Under the pieces are notes generated by a model, which saw only the letters and a list, made by a program, of their open reading frames with translations, had not been told where the DNA came from and did no database searches. From contig NZ_JADBEG010000001.1 of NCBI RefSeq assembly GCF_014873755.1, positions 188,501-252,500 of the forward strand: a stretch of 64,000 nt of DNA, given 5' to 3'. The DNA comes from Amycolatopsis lexingtonensis. Its GTDB lineage: Bacteria; Actinomycetota; Actinomycetes; Mycobacteriales; Pseudonocardiaceae. The position numbers and the translations under genes are program-made. Positions 63,710-64,000 of the stretch are shown piece after piece (the first letter of the stretch is position 1; each line of letters opens with the position of its first letter).

Positions 63710-64000
63710 TCAGGGCACCGGCACCCCCGCGACCGACGGGAGGACCTGTTCGCAGAACCGGACCACGCTGCCGCGTGCGGTGACCGGGTCCACCGCGCCG
63801 AAGTCCACCTGCCACAGGAAGCCGTCGACGTCGAGCACCTCGGCGATCGCGTGTACCCGGTCCACCACCTCCGCGGGGTCGCCGACAACGGCGCTGCCGG
63901 TAGTCCGGAACCGCTCCGGGGTCATCGCCCGGATGGCGCGTTCCATCCCGGTGTACCCCCGGTAGTCGGTGGAAACGGTCGTGCCCCACGCCGCCGCCGA
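63710..64000 (-). CDS. LLM-class oxidoreductase, C-terminal part (cut by window end)
   Basis: About 96 residues of a luciferase-family protein continue to the end of the window, so the N-terminus lies beyond it. GDPAEVVDRVHAIAEVLDVD followed by GFLWQVDFGAVDP is the typical late TIM-barrel segment of this class, and RFCEQVLPSV the C-terminal helix. The visible part is uninterrupted. It lies upstream of the two-component genes on the same strand. Confidence 0.75.
   Translation of the reverse strand, partial: SAAAWGTTVSTDYRGYTGMERAIRAMTPERFRTTGSAVVGDPAEVVDRVHAIAEVLDVDGFLWQVDFGAVDPVTARGSVVRFCEQVLPSVAGVPVP

Overview
The window is high-GC actinomycete chromosome, most likely Amycolatopsis or a close Pseudonocardiales relative. 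The grounds are the strong G/C third-position bias, many GTG starts, tightly packed genes, an F420-type oxidoreductase and a deazaflavin-type nitroreductase, an ANTAR and a SARP regulator, a DUF574-type methyltransferase, and a tryptorubin-like RiPP locus. The genus is an inference; no rRNA or marker gene is present.

Layout. 0-23 kb: a peptidase-like protein (5' end missing), an F420/LLM oxidoreductase, a serine/threonine dehydratase beside a LysR regulator, a gene-free stretch packed with large palindromes (3.4-3.9 kb), a LysR/EamA pair, an NmrA-CPBP pair, secreted GH76, a SecD-like lipoprotein, MarR/azoreductase, a response regulator, indolepyruvate ferredoxin oxidoreductase with an AsnC regulator, a secreted unknown, a cyclase-TPP enzyme pair and a GntR-ABC transporter operon. 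The GntR operon and the secreted unknown share a 20-bp inverted-repeat operator. 23-37 kb: a Tat-exported GH127-like enzyme with six ricin-type repeats behind paired 12-bp palindromes, a sugar isomerase/dehydrogenase pair, DeoR-MFS, CDF-ArsR with a clear operator, amidase-MerR with a textbook 19-bp-spacer promoter, a deazaflavin reductase and a GAF-ANTAR protein. 37-43 kb: a benzoylformate-to-benzoate operon (MFS, benzaldehyde dehydrogenase, benzoylformate decarboxylase) with a divergent LysR.

42.9-44.1 kb holds the most interesting metabolic locus: a 25-residue peptide ending KSYAWYGWI, a strong 12-bp hairpin, then one atypical cytochrome P450. This matches the minimal architecture of atropopeptides (tryptorubin A, core AWYIWY), with an AWYGWI-type core. 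The 25-aa precursor gene is too short for ordinary gene calling. A CBM2 membrane protein, an NmrA/LLM pair and a SARP regulator follow.

48.8-61.8 kb is a genomic island beginning at tRNA-Leu(GAG): AbrB-like protein, tyrosine integrase, a second AbrB-like protein, then a CBASS anti-phage operon (HNH-SAVED effector, CD-NTase, E2-E1 fusion Cap2; no Cap3 found). Next comes a divergent pair, a PD-(D/E)xK-vWA protein and an SRPBCC-transmembrane-alpha/beta-hydrolase fusion, flanked by two diverged att-like direct repeats about 5.2 kb apart. A broken cytosine methyltransferase marks the right edge. A NarL-type two-component pair and a truncated luciferase-family gene close the window.
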